Shown here piece after piece: positions 17,651 to 28,138 of a stretch of DNA of 34,664 nt. Below the pieces are notes generated by a model. The model saw only the letters and a list, made by a program, of their open reading frames with translations. It was not told the origin of the DNA and searched no databases. Every line of letters begins with the position of its first letter. Within the stretch, counting starts at the first letter, position 1. The translations under genes were made by a program, and so were the position numbers. Source of the stretch: Terriglobales bacterium (lineage in GTDB: Bacteria > Acidobacteriota > Terriglobia > Terriglobales > Acidobacteriaceae); assembly GCA_035624455.1 (NCBI GenBank), contig DASPRM010000037.1, forward strand, positions 1-34,664, read 5' to 3'.

Positions 17651-18617
17651 GGAGTTCCCTCCCGGTTAGGCGGATGAAAACTGTCTCCAGAGTCGGCTCG
17701 GTCACGGCGACGTCGCGTAGGTCGTAGCCCTGCGCCACCTCCACTACCCGTGGCAGCAGGCCATCGCGGCTGCGGGCATAGACTCGGAATCCAGGCGGCG
17801 TCTGCTCCACCGCCTCCACACCCGGCAGCGAGCGCAATCCCTCAGCCAGCGACGCCGGCGCGTCGGAAAGGTGCATTTCCATCACCGTCTGCGCGCCGAC
17901 GCTTTGCTTGAGCTCCGCAGGTGTGCCGTTTACCAGAATCCTGCCGTGATCGATGATGGCCACGCGGTCGCAGAGCTGATCGGCTTCTTCCATATAGTGC
18001 GTGGTCAGCAGCACGGTGATTCCGCTGACGCGCATGTTGCGCACCAGTTCCCAGACAGCGAGCCGGCTTTGGGGATCGAGTCCGGCGGTGGGCTCGTCCA
18101 GGAAAAGAACCTTGGGCTGGTGAGCCACAGCGCGCGCAATCTGCAGGCGTTGCGCCATTCCGCCGGAAAGTTCGCGGACCAGGGCGCTGCCGCGCTCGAA
18201 CAATTTGAACTCGCGCAACAAATCATCGGAGCGTCGGCGCGCCGTCTCGGCTGCCATGCCGAAATAACGGCAGTGGAAGTAGATGTTCTCCCAGGCGGTG
18301 CAGGCGCGGTCCAGAGTGTTCTGCTGGGGTACGACGCCAATCAACAGCCGAGCCTGAGGTGGATCCTCTTGTACTTCCACGCCGTTGATCCAGATGCGTC
18401 CGCTGGTGGGAACAGTCCGAGTCGTGCAGCAGCCGATGGTTGTGGTTTTGCCCGCGCCGTTGGGACCGAGCAAGCCGAAAATTTCACCGTGAGAGACCTT
18501 GAGATCGATGGCATCAACGGCGGTCACTTTCTGCCGTCCTTCGTAGATCTTTACCAGCTTCTGGATTTGGATTGCGGAATCCGTATATGCCTCCCAGATT
18601 GCGGTTGCACTCGACAA
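17643..18617 (-). CDS. ABC transporter ATP-binding protein (DrrA/CcmA type)
   Basis: The 324-residue nucleotide-binding subunit paired with the permease at 16808-17650. It has Walker A GPNGAGKTT near residues 52-60, a Q-loop in GVVPQQNTLD, signature LSGGMAQR, Walker B VLFLDEPTAGLDP and an H-loop in LLTTHYMEEAD. The C-terminal 90 residues are the extension seen in DrrA-like exporters (VEVAQGYDLRDVAVTEPTLETVFIRLTGRELRD). The start is TTG at 18617; an in-frame stop just upstream (18630-18632) rules out anything much longer, and no other good start precedes Walker A. It follows the disrupted SDR gene by 12 bases, so the three were probably one operon. IGCCTT after Walker A, where most relatives have a Met-Leu pair, is a small oddity. 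Confidence 0.93.
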   Translation of the reverse strand: MSSATAIWEAYTDSAIQIQKLVKIYEGRQKVTAVDAIDLKVSHGEIFGLLGPNGAGKTTTIGCCTTRTVPTSGRIWINGVEVQEDPPQARLLIGVVPQQNTLDRACTAWENIYFHCRYFGMAAETARRRSDDLLREFKLFERGSALVRELSGGMAQRLQIARAVAHQPKVLFLDEPTAGLDPQSRLAVWELVRNMRVSGITVLLTTHYMEEADQLCDRVAIIDHGRILVNGTPAELKQSVGAQTVMEMHLSDAPASLAEGLRSLPGVEAVEQTPPGFRVYARSRDGLLPRVVEVAQGYDLRDVAVTEPTLETVFIRLTGRELRD

Positions 18618-18629
18618 TGAGTTACGACT

Positions 18630-19425
18630 CTACAGCACCGATTTCACCACGCCACCATCCGCTCTGACCGCAGCTCCAGTGATGACCGCTGACTGCGCGC
18701 TGGCGACGATAACCACGACCGCTGCGACCTCCTCCGGTGTTTCGAACCTTCTGAGCGGCGATGTTGGCCGCATCTCTTTGAAAAATTGCCTCTCAAGCTC
18801 GGCGGAGGTCAAATTTCGCTGCCGCGCGACCTCTTGCAAGAACGCGCCAGCGCCCTCCGAAGCGGTTGGTCCCACCAGAATTGAATTCACCGTGATTCCG
18901 CTACCTGCGAGCGATTCAGCCAGACCCCGAGCGATGGCTACCTGCGCCGTCTTGGTCATGCCGTAATGCACCATCTCCGCGGGAATGTGGACCGCCGACT
19001 CGCTGGATATGAAAATCACTCGGCCCCAATTCTTCTTCTGCATACCCGGCACATAGTGTCTCGTCAGGCGCACACCGCTCAGAATGTTTACCTCAAAGAA
19101 AGGCTGCCAATCCGCGTCCCGGGATTTCGAGGAATGGCTTCACCTCAAAGATGCCGAGATTGTTTATCAGTATGGCAGCTTCGGGTACCTGACTGAGAAA
19201 TGTCTCGACACCTTGCGCTGTGCCAAGGTCGGCGGCGACACCGCGCACACGGTCATTCTTTACGCTCTGTCGAATCTGCTCAAGTGCGGCGTCCACCCGA
19301 GCTTCGGTTCGGCCGTTGACCACCACCAATGCGGCCTCGTGAGCGAGCGCCGTGGCGATCGCCAGTCCGATCCCAGCAGTTGAGCCGGAAACAATTGCTA
19401 TCTTGTGTTTTATCCCGAGGTCCAT
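18630..19425 (-). pseudogene. SDR family oxidoreductase with a single frameshift
   Basis: The ATG at 19425 has GGAG about eight bases before it and starts MDLGIKHKIAIVSGSTAGIGLAIATAL, a classical SDR with the TGxxxGIG-type motif. NNLGIF stands where NNAG is usual. The frame then breaks after FLEIPG: the run CCCGGG at 19118-19123 has one base too many, and the correct sequence resumes in the next frame as DADWQPFFEVNILSGVRLTRHY. It then continues with the catalytic Ser (FISSESA) and YGMTK, and ends at 18630. With the extra base removed it would give 264 intact residues. All other motifs are preserved, so this is either a very recent mutation or a sequencing or assembly error. It is the first gene of the ABC exporter cluster. 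Confidence 0.82.
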
Positions 19426-19504
19426 TTCTTTCTCCTCTCGCCGCAAGCCTCCCTCGGACAATGTTCTCGAAGGATGTGGATTATGAGAAGAAATGCACGT
19501 CCGC

Positions 19505-19729
19505 TCAGCGCAGCGCTGGACGGGCAGAAAGTTGATCGAGAATCTGTTTTCCCAGCTTCTGCGCCAGGCCGAAGTGCGATTGATAATCCACAAACAGCCG
19601 GGTCAATTCCAGCGATTCTTCCGGCTTCAGGTGCGCGCGCAGCAGCATGTCGCGCACATGGACGGGATTGGGCAGGCGTGCTTCTTCGGTGAGCTCTTCC
19701 AAGGCGGTTTGGCGATTGTAGTGATACAT
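19505..19729 (-). CDS. 74-residue helical protein of unknown function
   Basis: The protein MYHYNRQTALEELTEEARLP... is rich in Leu, Glu and Arg and is predicted to be almost entirely helical, with no membrane segment or signal. The ATG at 19729 has GGAG about six bases upstream (GATGGAGCCGCC). It lies between the SDR gene and kdsD on the same strand. Codon use and the ribosome site argue for a real gene; the plus-strand frames across it look like shadows. I do not recognise a family. Confidence 0.6.
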   Translation of the reverse strand: MYHYNRQTALEELTEEARLPNPVHVRDMLLRAHLKPEESLELTRLFVDYQSHFGLAQKLGKQILDQLSARPALR

Positions 19730-19789
19730 GGCGGCTCCATCTGGTTAAGAAGATAGCTTGGGGCGCGGGAGAATACAAAAGTTAGAGAG

Positions 19790-19890
19790 CACTTGGCAGT
19801 CAGCACTCAGCCAAAGCGAAAACCGAGGAAAAAGGCGCGTTGTGGGAAACTGCAGATCCCTCGTCGCAGTGATTACTGATTGCTGAGTGT
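19790..19890. repeat. Heptamer-armed inverted repeat downstream of kdsD
   Basis: CTTGGCAGTCAGCACTCAGCC at the left and GATTACTGATTGCTGAGTG at the right are partly complementary (11 of 14 over the best segment). They enclose about 55 bases starting AAAGCGAAAACCGAGG. The overall plan is the same as at 7578-7702 but more decayed. It ends six bases from the kdsD stop codon. Confidence 0.55.
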
Positions 19891-19895
19891 TCTTC

Positions 19896-20861
19896 TCACA
19901 CCATCTCCGTTCCCCACAGATCGTGCAAATGGAGGATGCCCTGCACGCGGCGATCACCATCAACTACCACCAGCGAAGTTATTTTCTTCTCCTCCATGAT
20001 GTTCAGCGCGGTGATCGCGAATTGGTCGGGAGCGATCGTCTTCGGGTCGCGGGTCATGCATTCGGCGGCGGTCAGATCAAGCACGTCTTTGCCGCATCGC
20101 TCCAGCAGGCGCCGCAGGTCGCCATCGGAGATGATGCCCAGCAGAGTCTCGCCTTCGACTACCGTGGTGACGCCGAGTTTCTTGCGCGACATTTCGTAGA
20201 TAACGTCGGACATGCTGGTCTGGGGGGCCACGCGAGGCAGGGCATCGCCGGTGCGCATCAGGGTACGGACCCGCGCCAGACGCTTGCCCAGCTTGCCGCC
20301 GGGATGGAGATTGGCGAAGTCTTCCTCCTGAAAACCGCGTTTTTCGGCGAGTGCCATTGCCAGTGCATCTCCCAGGGCCAGCATGGTGGTGGTCGATGCG
20401 GTGGGTGCCAATCCCAGCGAGCATGCTTCCTGGGCTACCGAGCAATCCAGCACAATGTCGGCGGCTTGCGCAAGAGTGGAACGCATCTCCCCAGTCATCA
20501 CAATGAGCATGGCTTCGAGCCGTTTAATTTGGGGCAACAGGCTGAGGATTTCCTCAGTCTCACCGCTGTAGGAAAGGGCGATGACAATGTCGCCGTGCGC
20601 CAGCATGCCCAAGTCGCCGTGGCGAGCCTCGGCGGGATGCAGAAACAGCGATGGCGTGCCTGTGGAATTGAACGTGGCAGCCAGCTTGCGCGCCACCAGG
20701 CCACTTTTGCCCATGCCGGTGACCACGACGCGCCCGGCGCAGCAGTGCAGCATCTCGACAGCCTGAGTAAACCTGCCTGCCATGGGACCGGCCAGGCGAT
20801 CCGCCAGGGCATGAAGCGCGTCTGCTTCGATGCGCACCACATTTTCACCGATGTATTTCAT
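19896..20861 (-). CDS. kdsD: Arabinose-5-phosphate isomerase (KdsD/GutQ type)
   Basis: Converts ribulose 5-phosphate to arabinose 5-phosphate, the first step to KDO. The 321-residue chain has an N-terminal SIS sugar-isomerase domain (GRVVVTGMGKSGLVARKLAATFNSTGTPS, HGDLGMLAHGDIVIALSYSGETEEI) with the family's Lys and His positions in place. A tandem pair of CBS domains lies at about residues 195-320 (LPRVAPQTSMSDVIYEM, LLGIISDGDLRR, AECMTRDPKTIAPDQ, RVQGILHLHDLW). The start at 20861 (MKYIGENVVRIEAD) fits family N-termini; 20891 is in frame but only adds MHLLLTSPFH. Neither has a clear ribosome site. kdsA and pyrG lie upstream on the same strand. Confidence 0.94.
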   Translation of the reverse strand: MKYIGENVVRIEADALHALADRLAGPMAGRFTQAVEMLHCCAGRVVVTGMGKSGLVARKLAATFNSTGTPSLFLHPAEARHGDLGMLAHGDIVIALSYSGETEEILSLLPQIKRLEAMLIVMTGEMRSTLAQAADIVLDCSVAQEACSLGLAPTASTTTMLALGDALAMALAEKRGFQEEDFANLHPGGKLGKRLARVRTLMRTGDALPRVAPQTSMSDVIYEMSRKKLGVTTVVEGETLLGIISDGDLRRLLERCGKDVLDLTAAECMTRDPKTIAPDQFAITALNIMEEKKITSLVVVDGDRRVQGILHLHDLWGTEMV

Positions 20862-20885
20862 GTGGAAAGGAGATGTTAGCAGAAG

Positions 20886-21070
20886 ATGCACTCAGCACTC
20901 AGGAGTCAGCATTCAGCACTCAGTAATCAGGGCTTAGCATTCAGCGCTCAGTAATCACTTTGCAGCGACACTTTGCGTGAGGCGGAGAAAGCTTGTGTGG
21001 GACAGGCAATCTTGCCTGTCCATCTTCATTCAAGTCGAGACCTTGCGATCGTAGCTGATTGCTGAATTCT
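20886..21070. repeat. Heptamer tract and palindrome upstream of kdsD
   Basis: A long heptamer run (CAGCACTCAGGAGTCAGC onward, 20889-20958) faces a short reverse arm GCTGATTGCTGAATTC at 21053-21068. Between them, GGACAGGC (21000-21007) pairs with GCCTGTCC (21014-21021), a perfect 8-bp hairpin that extends to 10 bp with AA/TT. The 267-bp gap between kdsD and the secreted protein at 21129 has no gene. Confidence 0.65.
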
Positions 21071-21128
21071 ATCTAATCCCTCAACCGCTTCTTGCCGATA
21101 ACCACAGCAGCCCTGACTGGAGCTGTTC

Positions 21129-21590
21129 ATGAGAACCATTCTGCTTCTTTGCCTGGCCGTGGTGTGCCTTTATCTGCTTTCGAGTGAAGCCCGCGCCCTC
21201 GAAAATTCATACCAGACAGCGACCCTGATCGAAGCGAGGCGGACGCAAGCCGGTGAGGGAGTCGGCGGCGATTGCTTTGTGCTCGCTATCCGCCTGCGCG
21301 ATATTGTTTATTTTGCCCGCCAATGCGCCTTGTTCTCCTGGAATTCCTACGCGCCGTACGAATTTACCGAGAATGGCGAAGTGGAAGTGCGCCTGGAGAA
21401 CGACAAGATCTTTCTGCGGCGTCCGAACGGGAAGGAATTGAAAACGCGAGTGGTGCGCAGAGTGCGTGTGCCGCAGGAAGAAGACGTGCACACCCTGTGG
21501 AGAACGACGCTTCCGGCACCGCAGGAACTGCAACCCGCTTCGCCTGCATCCCCTAGTTCACCTGCGTCTGGGGCGGGCTCTTTACGCTGA
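21129..21590 (+). CDS. Small secreted protein of unknown function
   Basis: A 153-residue protein with a signal peptide ([23 protein letters not shown], cut before LENSYQ). A compact beta-rich domain follows ([66 protein letters not shown]), then a Ser/Pro/Ala-rich tail. Two cysteines (CF and QC, about residues 49 and 66) could form a disulphide in the periplasm. It is convergent with kdsA, and the 3' ends overlap by 38 bases. The ATG at 21129 follows a weak GGAG (CTGGAGCTGTTC). No family is recognised; similar short secreted proteins are common in Acidobacteria. Confidence 0.75.
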   Translation: MRTILLLCLAVVCLYLLSSEARALENSYQTATLIEARRTQAGEGVGGDCFVLAIRLRDIVYFARQCALFSWNSYAPYEFTENGEVEVRLENDKIFLRRPNGKELKTRVVRRVRVPQEEDVHTLWRTTLPAPQELQPASPASPSSPASGAGSLR

Positions 21591-22407
21591 CGGCGCGCTG
21601 CACGGCCAGCAACTGATTCAGCACCTCGCGCAGGTTCTGCAGATCGAGAGCGTTGGGTCCGTCGGACTTGGCCTCGCGAGGATTGTCGTGAACCTCCAGG
21701 AAGATACCGTCCACGCCAGCGGCCACGGCGGCCCGCGCCAGTACAGGAATAAATTCTGGTTGCCCGCCTGAGATTGCCTCTCCATTCGACCCTGCAGCTG
21801 ACGGAAGTTGAACGGAATGGGTAGCGTCGAATACCACGGGCGCAAACTCGCGCATGATGGGGAGGGAGCGCATGTCTACGACAAGATTGTTGTAGCCGAA
21901 CGACGCGCCACGCTCGGACAGGAAGACGCTATTGTTTCCGGAATCACGAATCTTCCGGACGGCATGGCGCATGTCCCAGGGAGAAACAAACTGGCCTTTT
22001 TTGACGTTCACGGCGCGGCCAGTTTTGGCGGCGGCGACCAGCAGGTCCGTCTGGCGACAGAGAAACGCGGGAATCTGCAGGACGTGCGCGACCTCCGCCA
22101 CGCGTTGCACATCAGCCGTCTCGTGTACGTCAGTGAGTACTGGCACTCTCACCGTGGCAGCAACCTTGTGCAAGATGCGTAAGCCTTCGGCCAAGCCGGG
22201 TCCGCGAAAGCTCTTGAGGGAGGTGCGATTCGCCTTGTCGTAGGAGGCCTTAAAGATGTAGGGCAGCTTGAGCGAGCGGCAGACGCCGGCAATGCACTCT
22301 GCCATCTTGAGCGCATGCTCTTCGCTTTCGATGACGCACGGCCCGGCGATCAGGAACAGGGAACCTCCTCCGATGGTAACGTCGCCGACTTGGAAGGAGT
22401 GGGGCAC
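21553..22407 (-). CDS. kdsA: 2-dehydro-3-deoxyphosphooctonate aldolase (KDO-8-phosphate synthase)
   Basis: Condenses phosphoenolpyruvate with arabinose 5-phosphate to KDO-8-phosphate in the cytosol. The 284-residue chain is of normal length and has [10 protein letters not shown] near residue 20, [91 protein letters not shown] and [19 protein letters not shown], the standard KdsA blocks. The start is GTG at 22407. It lies 170 bases after pyrG, with a copy of the dispersed cruciform repeat in between, so cotranscription with pyrG is uncertain. Its product would go to KdsC, encoded at 6938-7576. Confidence 0.97.
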   Translation of the reverse strand: MPHSFQVGDVTIGGGSLFLIAGPCVIESEEHALKMAECIAGVCRSLKLPYIFKASYDKANRTSLKSFRGPGLAEGLRILHKVAATVRVPVLTDVHETADVQRVAEVAHVLQIPAFLCRQTDLLVAAAKTGRAVNVKKGQFVSPWDMRHAVRKIRDSGNNSVFLSERGASFGYNNLVVDMRSLPIMREFAPVVFDATHSVQLPSAAGSNGEAISGGQPEFIPVLARAAVAAGVDGIFLEVHDNPREAKSDGPNALDLQNLREVLNQLLAVQRAVSVKSPPQTQVN

Positions 22408-22449
22408 TGTTCACACACCAGATCGGAGCACAGAGTGCAGGAAAACAAA

Positions 22450-22531
22450 CACAAGATCCTTCGACTCCGCGCCAGCGACCCGCAAAAGCGCTGGTCGGAA
22501 AGACAGAACTTGCGCGTCGCTCAGGATGACA
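22450..22531 (-). repeat. Dispersed cruciform repeat, copy 2 (inverted)
   Basis: On minus it reads TGTCATCCTGAGCGACGCGC and ends GGAGTCGAAGGATCTTGTG. The inner part has CCAGCG and CGCTGG around a T-rich loop. It sits in the 169-bp gap between pyrG and kdsA and is the only one of the four copies in this orientation. Confidence 0.78.
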
Positions 22532-22576
22532 CCCAATGGTTCGTAGATCACCCCGGTCATGCATTTCGCCCCATGC

Positions 22577-24286
<1,710 letters not shown>

Positions 24287-24428
24287 TTAGTTGTGCGCCG
24301 TTCGGAGGGGTGCACGACCAATTATGCCTGAAAAGCGGCGCCAAGGGAACTATCTACCTGGCAGGACGCATCGAAATTCGTGAGGGATTCTCCCGACTAC
24401 AACGAATCGGCAGATAATAGGCTTAATC

Positions 24429-25400
24429 ATGGTCAAATTTCGCCAAAGCTACCCGCTCTTGATCGCCCTCGCATTCTTTTTGACAGTCTTCCCGTGTCCG
24501 CCTAGCCTCCATGCCGATGAAACCAAGCGGCTGATCCTGACCGACGGCTCCTATCAGGTAGTAACGAAATGGGAGGTAGTGGGCGACCGGGTGCGCTATC
24601 TGAGCGCCGAGCGCTACGAGTGGGAAGAGATGCCCAAATCAATGGTGGACTGGAATGCCACCGAGAAATGGGAGGCGGATAACAAGGCGGGCAAGTTGAA
24701 ATCCTCAATCCCGGATGTTAAACCCGAACCGGATGATGATGTCAGAACGCAGGATGTGCTGTCTCCGCAGGTGGCGCCCGGGCTCAGGCTGCCGGAAACG
24801 GGAGGGATCTTCATTCTCGACAACTTCCAGGGCCAGCCGCAACTGGTCGAGCTGACCCAGAACAGCGGGGATCTGAATAAAGACGTCAAGGGGAACATCC
24901 TGAAGAACACCATCAATCCGCTGGCGGGGAACAAACAGAGCATTGAGCTCAAAGGCGCGCGGTCTCCGATCCAGGGCCATCTGAGCCGGCCGACAGTCTT
25001 CATAAACTTCGATCCCAATGCAGAGGCGACCAAGCCGACGGCGGCGGTGGGATCGGGACACTACGGGCTTGTGAAACTGGAATCCAAGAAGGACGTTCGC
25101 GTGGTGGGCTCAATTAATGTCGCTATCACGGGCAAAATCTCGCAGAAAGAATCCATGATTTCCTGCTCCCGCGAGTCGATGACCGGCGGCTGGATCAAAC
25201 TCACTCCGAATGCCGACCTGCAGCCAGGCGAATACGCGGTGGTGGAGTTTTTGGGAGACAACGATATCAACCTGTTTTTGTGGGATTTCGGAATTAACCC
25301 CTCTGCACCGGCAAACGCTACGGCTTGGAAGCCCGCTGCGGTGACCTCCAAACAGGCAGACGACAAAGCACCGGAATTGCAGAATCGCAGGAAGGACTAG
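24429..25400 (+). CDS. Secreted protein of unknown function
   Basis: A 323-residue protein. The signal peptide (MVKFRQSYPLLIALAFFLTVFP...SLHA) is cut near residue 30. The following segment ETKRLILTDGSYQVVTKWEVVGDRVRYLSAERYEWEEMPKSMVDW resembles a small beta-rich domain seen at the start of several acidobacterial secreted proteins. The rest is a possible beta-sandwich (IFILDNFQGQPQLVEL, YGLVKLESKKDVRVVGSINVAI, LQPGEYAVVEFL, NDINLFLWDFGINP). It is isolated: divergent from pyrG and convergent with the diguanylate cyclase, with only seven bases between the stops. I know no defined function. Confidence 0.8.
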   Translation: MVKFRQSYPLLIALAFFLTVFPCPPSLHADETKRLILTDGSYQVVTKWEVVGDRVRYLSAERYEWEEMPKSMVDWNATEKWEADNKAGKLKSSIPDVKPEPDDDVRTQDVLSPQVAPGLRLPETGGIFILDNFQGQPQLVELTQNSGDLNKDVKGNILKNTINPLAGNKQSIELKGARSPIQGHLSRPTVFINFDPNAEATKPTAAVGSGHYGLVKLESKKDVRVVGSINVAITGKISQKESMISCSRESMTGGWIKLTPNADLQPGEYAVVEFLGDNDINLFLWDFGINPSAPANATAWKPAAVTSKQADDKAPELQNRRKD

Positions 25401-25407
25401 CACTTAG

Positions 25408-26463
25408 CTACGTTTTCAGCACTCCATGTTGCGCGACGCCGATATTGTCGCGAGTGGAATTCTTCACAACGTACATCATTTCATCGGCCTGGCGAATGAT
25501 CTCGTGGGCGCTCTTCGCATCCTCCGGATAGGAAGCCAAGCCGAAGCTGGCGCGCACGTTCAGGTTCAGATCCTCATCTTTTAACCAGAGATTCTGACGG
25601 AAGTATTCCAGCAGACGCTTAGCCACGATGGTCGCCGATTCTTTGCCCGTTTGCGGAAGCAGGATGACAAATTCGTCTCCGCCATAGCGGAAGGCGTAAT
25701 CGATCAAGCGCAGATGGGACTTGATTGCATAGCCGATCTCGGCCAGGAGCTTGCTGCCGATCAGGTGACCGTAGGTGTCGTTGACGCGCTTGAAGCGGTC
25801 GAGATCAATGAAGAGAACAGTAAATTCGTAGCCGAAACGCGCCGAGCGGTAAACCTCTGACTCCAGGGTCTTATATAAGTGGCGGGCGTTGTAGAGTCCC
25901 GTGCAGTCGTCGGTGATGGTGAGTTCCTGGATTTTTTCAACGGCGCGGGCGTTATCGATGGCGATGGCGGCGTAGTCGCATAAGGCCTGCAGGAAGAAGA
26001 GTTCGTTCTCATCGAACTCGCTCAGCCCGATGTTAATGAGCTGAATGACGCCCAGAACACGCTGCCGCGACTTCAGCGGCATGCAGACTATGGAGCGCGT
26101 CTTCCATTTGGTCATTTCGTCAATGCGCTTGGCGAAACGAGGATCGCTGTAGACGTCCGGGACGATGAGGGCCTCGCCGTGCTTGGCGACCCAACCCGCG
26201 ATGCCTTCCCCCATTTTGAGCCGTACCGTTTTTAGGGCCTCGGCGGCATCGCCGACAGCGATCGCGAAATAGAGCTCGCTCTTTTGATCATCGACCATCA
26301 GCAGCGACCAGGTGTCTGGGCGGAAGTATTCGGCTACCTTTTCCATGATGGTCTGCAGGACGGAGTCGAGGTTCAGCGAAGACGTCAGCGCCTTTGCGAC
26401 ATCGTGAAAGATATTCAGTTCGTGAAGCTGACGCTTTCGTTCGATGTCCGCACCCTGAGTCAT
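25408..26463 (-). CDS. GAF-GGDEF diguanylate cyclase
   Basis: Makes cyclic di-GMP from two GTP. The 351-residue cytosolic protein has a GAF sensor domain at about residues 30-175 (SLNLDSVLQTIMEKVAEYF, GEGIAGWVAKHGEALIVPDVYSDPRF, SIVCMPLKSRQRVLGVIQL). A short helical linker (NARAVEKIQELTITDD) leads to the GGDEF domain with an intact GGDEF active site at 261-265 (RYGGDEFVILLP). The inhibitory I-site RxxD is present at 252-255 (RLID), five residues before GGDEF, so product inhibition is expected. There is no membrane segment. The GAF ligand is unknown. The ATG at 26463 is the only good start. Confidence 0.95.
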   Translation of the reverse strand: MTQGADIERKRQLHELNIFHDVAKALTSSLNLDSVLQTIMEKVAEYFRPDTWSLLMVDDQKSELYFAIAVGDAAEALKTVRLKMGEGIAGWVAKHGEALIVPDVYSDPRFAKRIDEMTKWKTRSIVCMPLKSRQRVLGVIQLINIGLSEFDENELFFLQALCDYAAIAIDNARAVEKIQELTITDDCTGLYNARHLYKTLESEVYRSARFGYEFTVLFIDLDRFKRVNDTYGHLIGSKLLAEIGYAIKSHLRLIDYAFRYGGDEFVILLPQTGKESATIVAKRLLEYFRQNLWLKDEDLNLNVRASFGLASYPEDAKSAHEIIRQADEMMYVVKNSTRDNIGVAQHGVLKT

Positions 26464-26911
26464 GAAGCCGGAGCTCCGCGGTGGATGGGAAGAATGCTTG
26501 GCGGCATTATACGGGCCCTCTCCGGCTGCCTCAATATAGGGCAGTTACGAATGTCACACGGTTATAAGTATGATCGGGTGAAGTCTGATCGATGAAAATT
26601 AAGAGCTTCACGCTGGCATTCTGAGGGATGCGCCCGCCTGCTCCTCCGACCCGGGTTTTTAGCGGGTCGCGGGCGGAGTCGAAGGACCTTGCGATTTCTG
26701 TTCCTTCATTCAAAGGATCGCGGGCATATTGGTGCCAGAAGTGGAATGGCGTTCGAGGGCAATTGCGCTCAAAAATTTCCGCCTCAGGCCAACCGGTTTC
26801 CTGTTTGTCACCTTGATGACCGAAATCGCGTTTGACACCCATTTCCTGCAAAACCTATGATGGCAACCGATCCAAAAAAATTCCTTCGCGGCGGTATCGG
26901 GGGATCACAAC
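26464..26911. other. 448-bp intergenic region upstream of the RodZ-like gene
   Basis: Divergent promoters for the cyclase and the RodZ-like gene should lie here. The central part is the dispersed cruciform repeat copy 3 (26617-26706). The remainder (26707-26911) has no coding sense, hairpin or recognisable promoter that I can support; short open frames there lack ribosome sites and family-like sequence. Confidence 0.5.
26617..26706 (+). repeat. Dispersed cruciform repeat, copy 3
   Basis: CATTCTGAGGGATGCGCCCGCC starts the copy, and GGCGGAGTCGAAGGACCTTG with GCGATTTCTG ends it. GACCCG and CGGGTC flank a T-rich loop in the middle, and CGCCCGC/GCGGGCG form the outer stem. The ends match copies 1 and 4. 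Confidence 0.78.
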
Positions 26912-28033
26912 GTGGGAGGCTTTGGCGAACGGCTCCGGCGTGAGCGCGAGATGCGCGGCATCGCCCTCGACGAGATTTCTACCGCTACCAAAATCAGCAA
27001 CCGCTTTCTTCGCGCCCTGGAAGAAGAGAAATTCGATCTGCTGCCCGGCGGAATCTTCAACAAGGGGTTCGTTCGCGCCTACGCGAAATTTCTGGGGATC
27101 GACGAAGAGCAGGCGGTAGCCGACTACACCGCGGCCGCCGGCGTGCCGTTGGAATCTGAGCAGAATGGCGACCTCTCCGAGACGCTAGAGCGCTGGAAGC
27201 GGCCGGAGCCGGAGGAACTCAAGGAAAAGCGAAAGGAAGAGCGCTCTTCCTGGTCGGCGATTGCGGTTGTGGTGGTGCTTGGGTCTCTGGTTTTCGCGGG
27301 CTGGACCTATTACGCGAAGCGCAAAGCGGAGCACGAGGCACGCGAGACAGAAGCTGCTGCGGCTGCCCAAGCTGCCCAACAGGTCAGACCCCCAGCCCCG
27401 GTCGAAGCTGAGCCGGAGAAGCCCGCTGCGCCAGCTACCTCGCCGGTGGAAAAGCCTCGGGCTGCAGCACCTTCCGGCGCTACTTCTTCCGCCTCCAATC
27501 TCTCGAACAAACCAGCAGTTTCAGCCAGCGGTAAACCGACCACCGTTCCCGGATCAACCGGTAAGCCATTTGCTGCGGATAGCGGGGTGAAGGCCCCCAC
27601 GGCGACAATTTCGGCCGCAACAATCCCAGGAAATGCCAAACCCACGACAACATCCAAACCCGGAGCGGCAGCAACGAATCCCGCAGCAACCGTCGCCAGT
27701 GCCGCAAAGCCTGGCGAAACCAGCAGCAAGGAAGCCGCGGCACCCAAAGTCGAACCGGCCAAGACGGAAGCGCCACCTGCCAAGGCGCCCATACATTTAG
27801 TGCTGCGGGCGAAGCAGGACTCCTGGGTCTCAGTCACTGCCGACGGCAGGCTGGTGATGAAGGATACACTTGCTGCCGGGACGGAGAAATCCGTTCGTGC
27901 CACCGGCGAGGTGGTGTTGGTGTTGGGAAATGCAGCGGGGATCGAAGTTCTCTACAACGGCCGCGCCTTACCCGCACTAGGGGATCAAGGGCAAGTCAAG
28001 ACGGTCACGTTTACCCCGGAGGGATATCAATAG
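26912..28033 (+). CDS. RodZ-like protein (HTH, membrane segment, DUF4115)
   Basis: A 373-residue protein likely linking the MreB cytoskeleton to the wall. Residues 4-65 are the RodZ-type helix-turn-helix (FGERLRREREMRGIALDEISTATKISNRFLRALE, then GIFNKGFVRAYAKFLGID). A single membrane helix lies at about 114-133 (SAIAVVVVLGSLVFAGWTYY). A long Ala/Pro/Thr/Lys-rich periplasmic linker (about 140-290) is followed by a DUF4115 domain (LVLRAKQDSWVSVTADGRLVMKDTLAAGTEKSV, GIEVLYNGRALPALGDQGQVKTVTFTPEG). The start is GTG at 26912 after GGGGGAT; there is no earlier in-frame ATG with a ribosome site. The domain order matches RodZ, but the linker is long and identity is low, so no gene symbol is given. 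metK follows 200 bases downstream. Confidence 0.85.
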   Translation: MGGFGERLRREREMRGIALDEISTATKISNRFLRALEEEKFDLLPGGIFNKGFVRAYAKFLGIDEEQAVADYTAAAGVPLESEQNGDLSETLERWKRPEPEELKEKRKEERSSWSAIAVVVVLGSLVFAGWTYYAKRKAEHEARETEAAAAAQAAQQVRPPAPVEAEPEKPAAPATSPVEKPRAAAPSGATSSASNLSNKPAVSASGKPTTVPGSTGKPFAADSGVKAPTATISAATIPGNAKPTTTSKPGAAATNPAATVASAAKPGETSSKEAAAPKVEPAKTEAPPAKAPIHLVLRAKQDSWVSVTADGRLVMKDTLAAGTEKSVRATGEVVLVLGNAAGIEVLYNGRALPALGDQGQVKTVTFTPEGYQ

Positions 28034-28138
28034 GAACAGTCAGCACTTAGCAATCAGCGGGCAGGTTTTCCAGCCCTTGCCGTAGGGGGATTCCGTTCCC
28101 GAGTAATTCTCTATGAAAAGATTGCTGAGCGCTCGCTC

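Noticed and set aside
20874-20930. Short plus-strand peptide after the good AAAGGAG site near 20866
   Set aside because: The frame ATGTTAGCAGAAG... gives only about 17 residues made of heptamer repeats.
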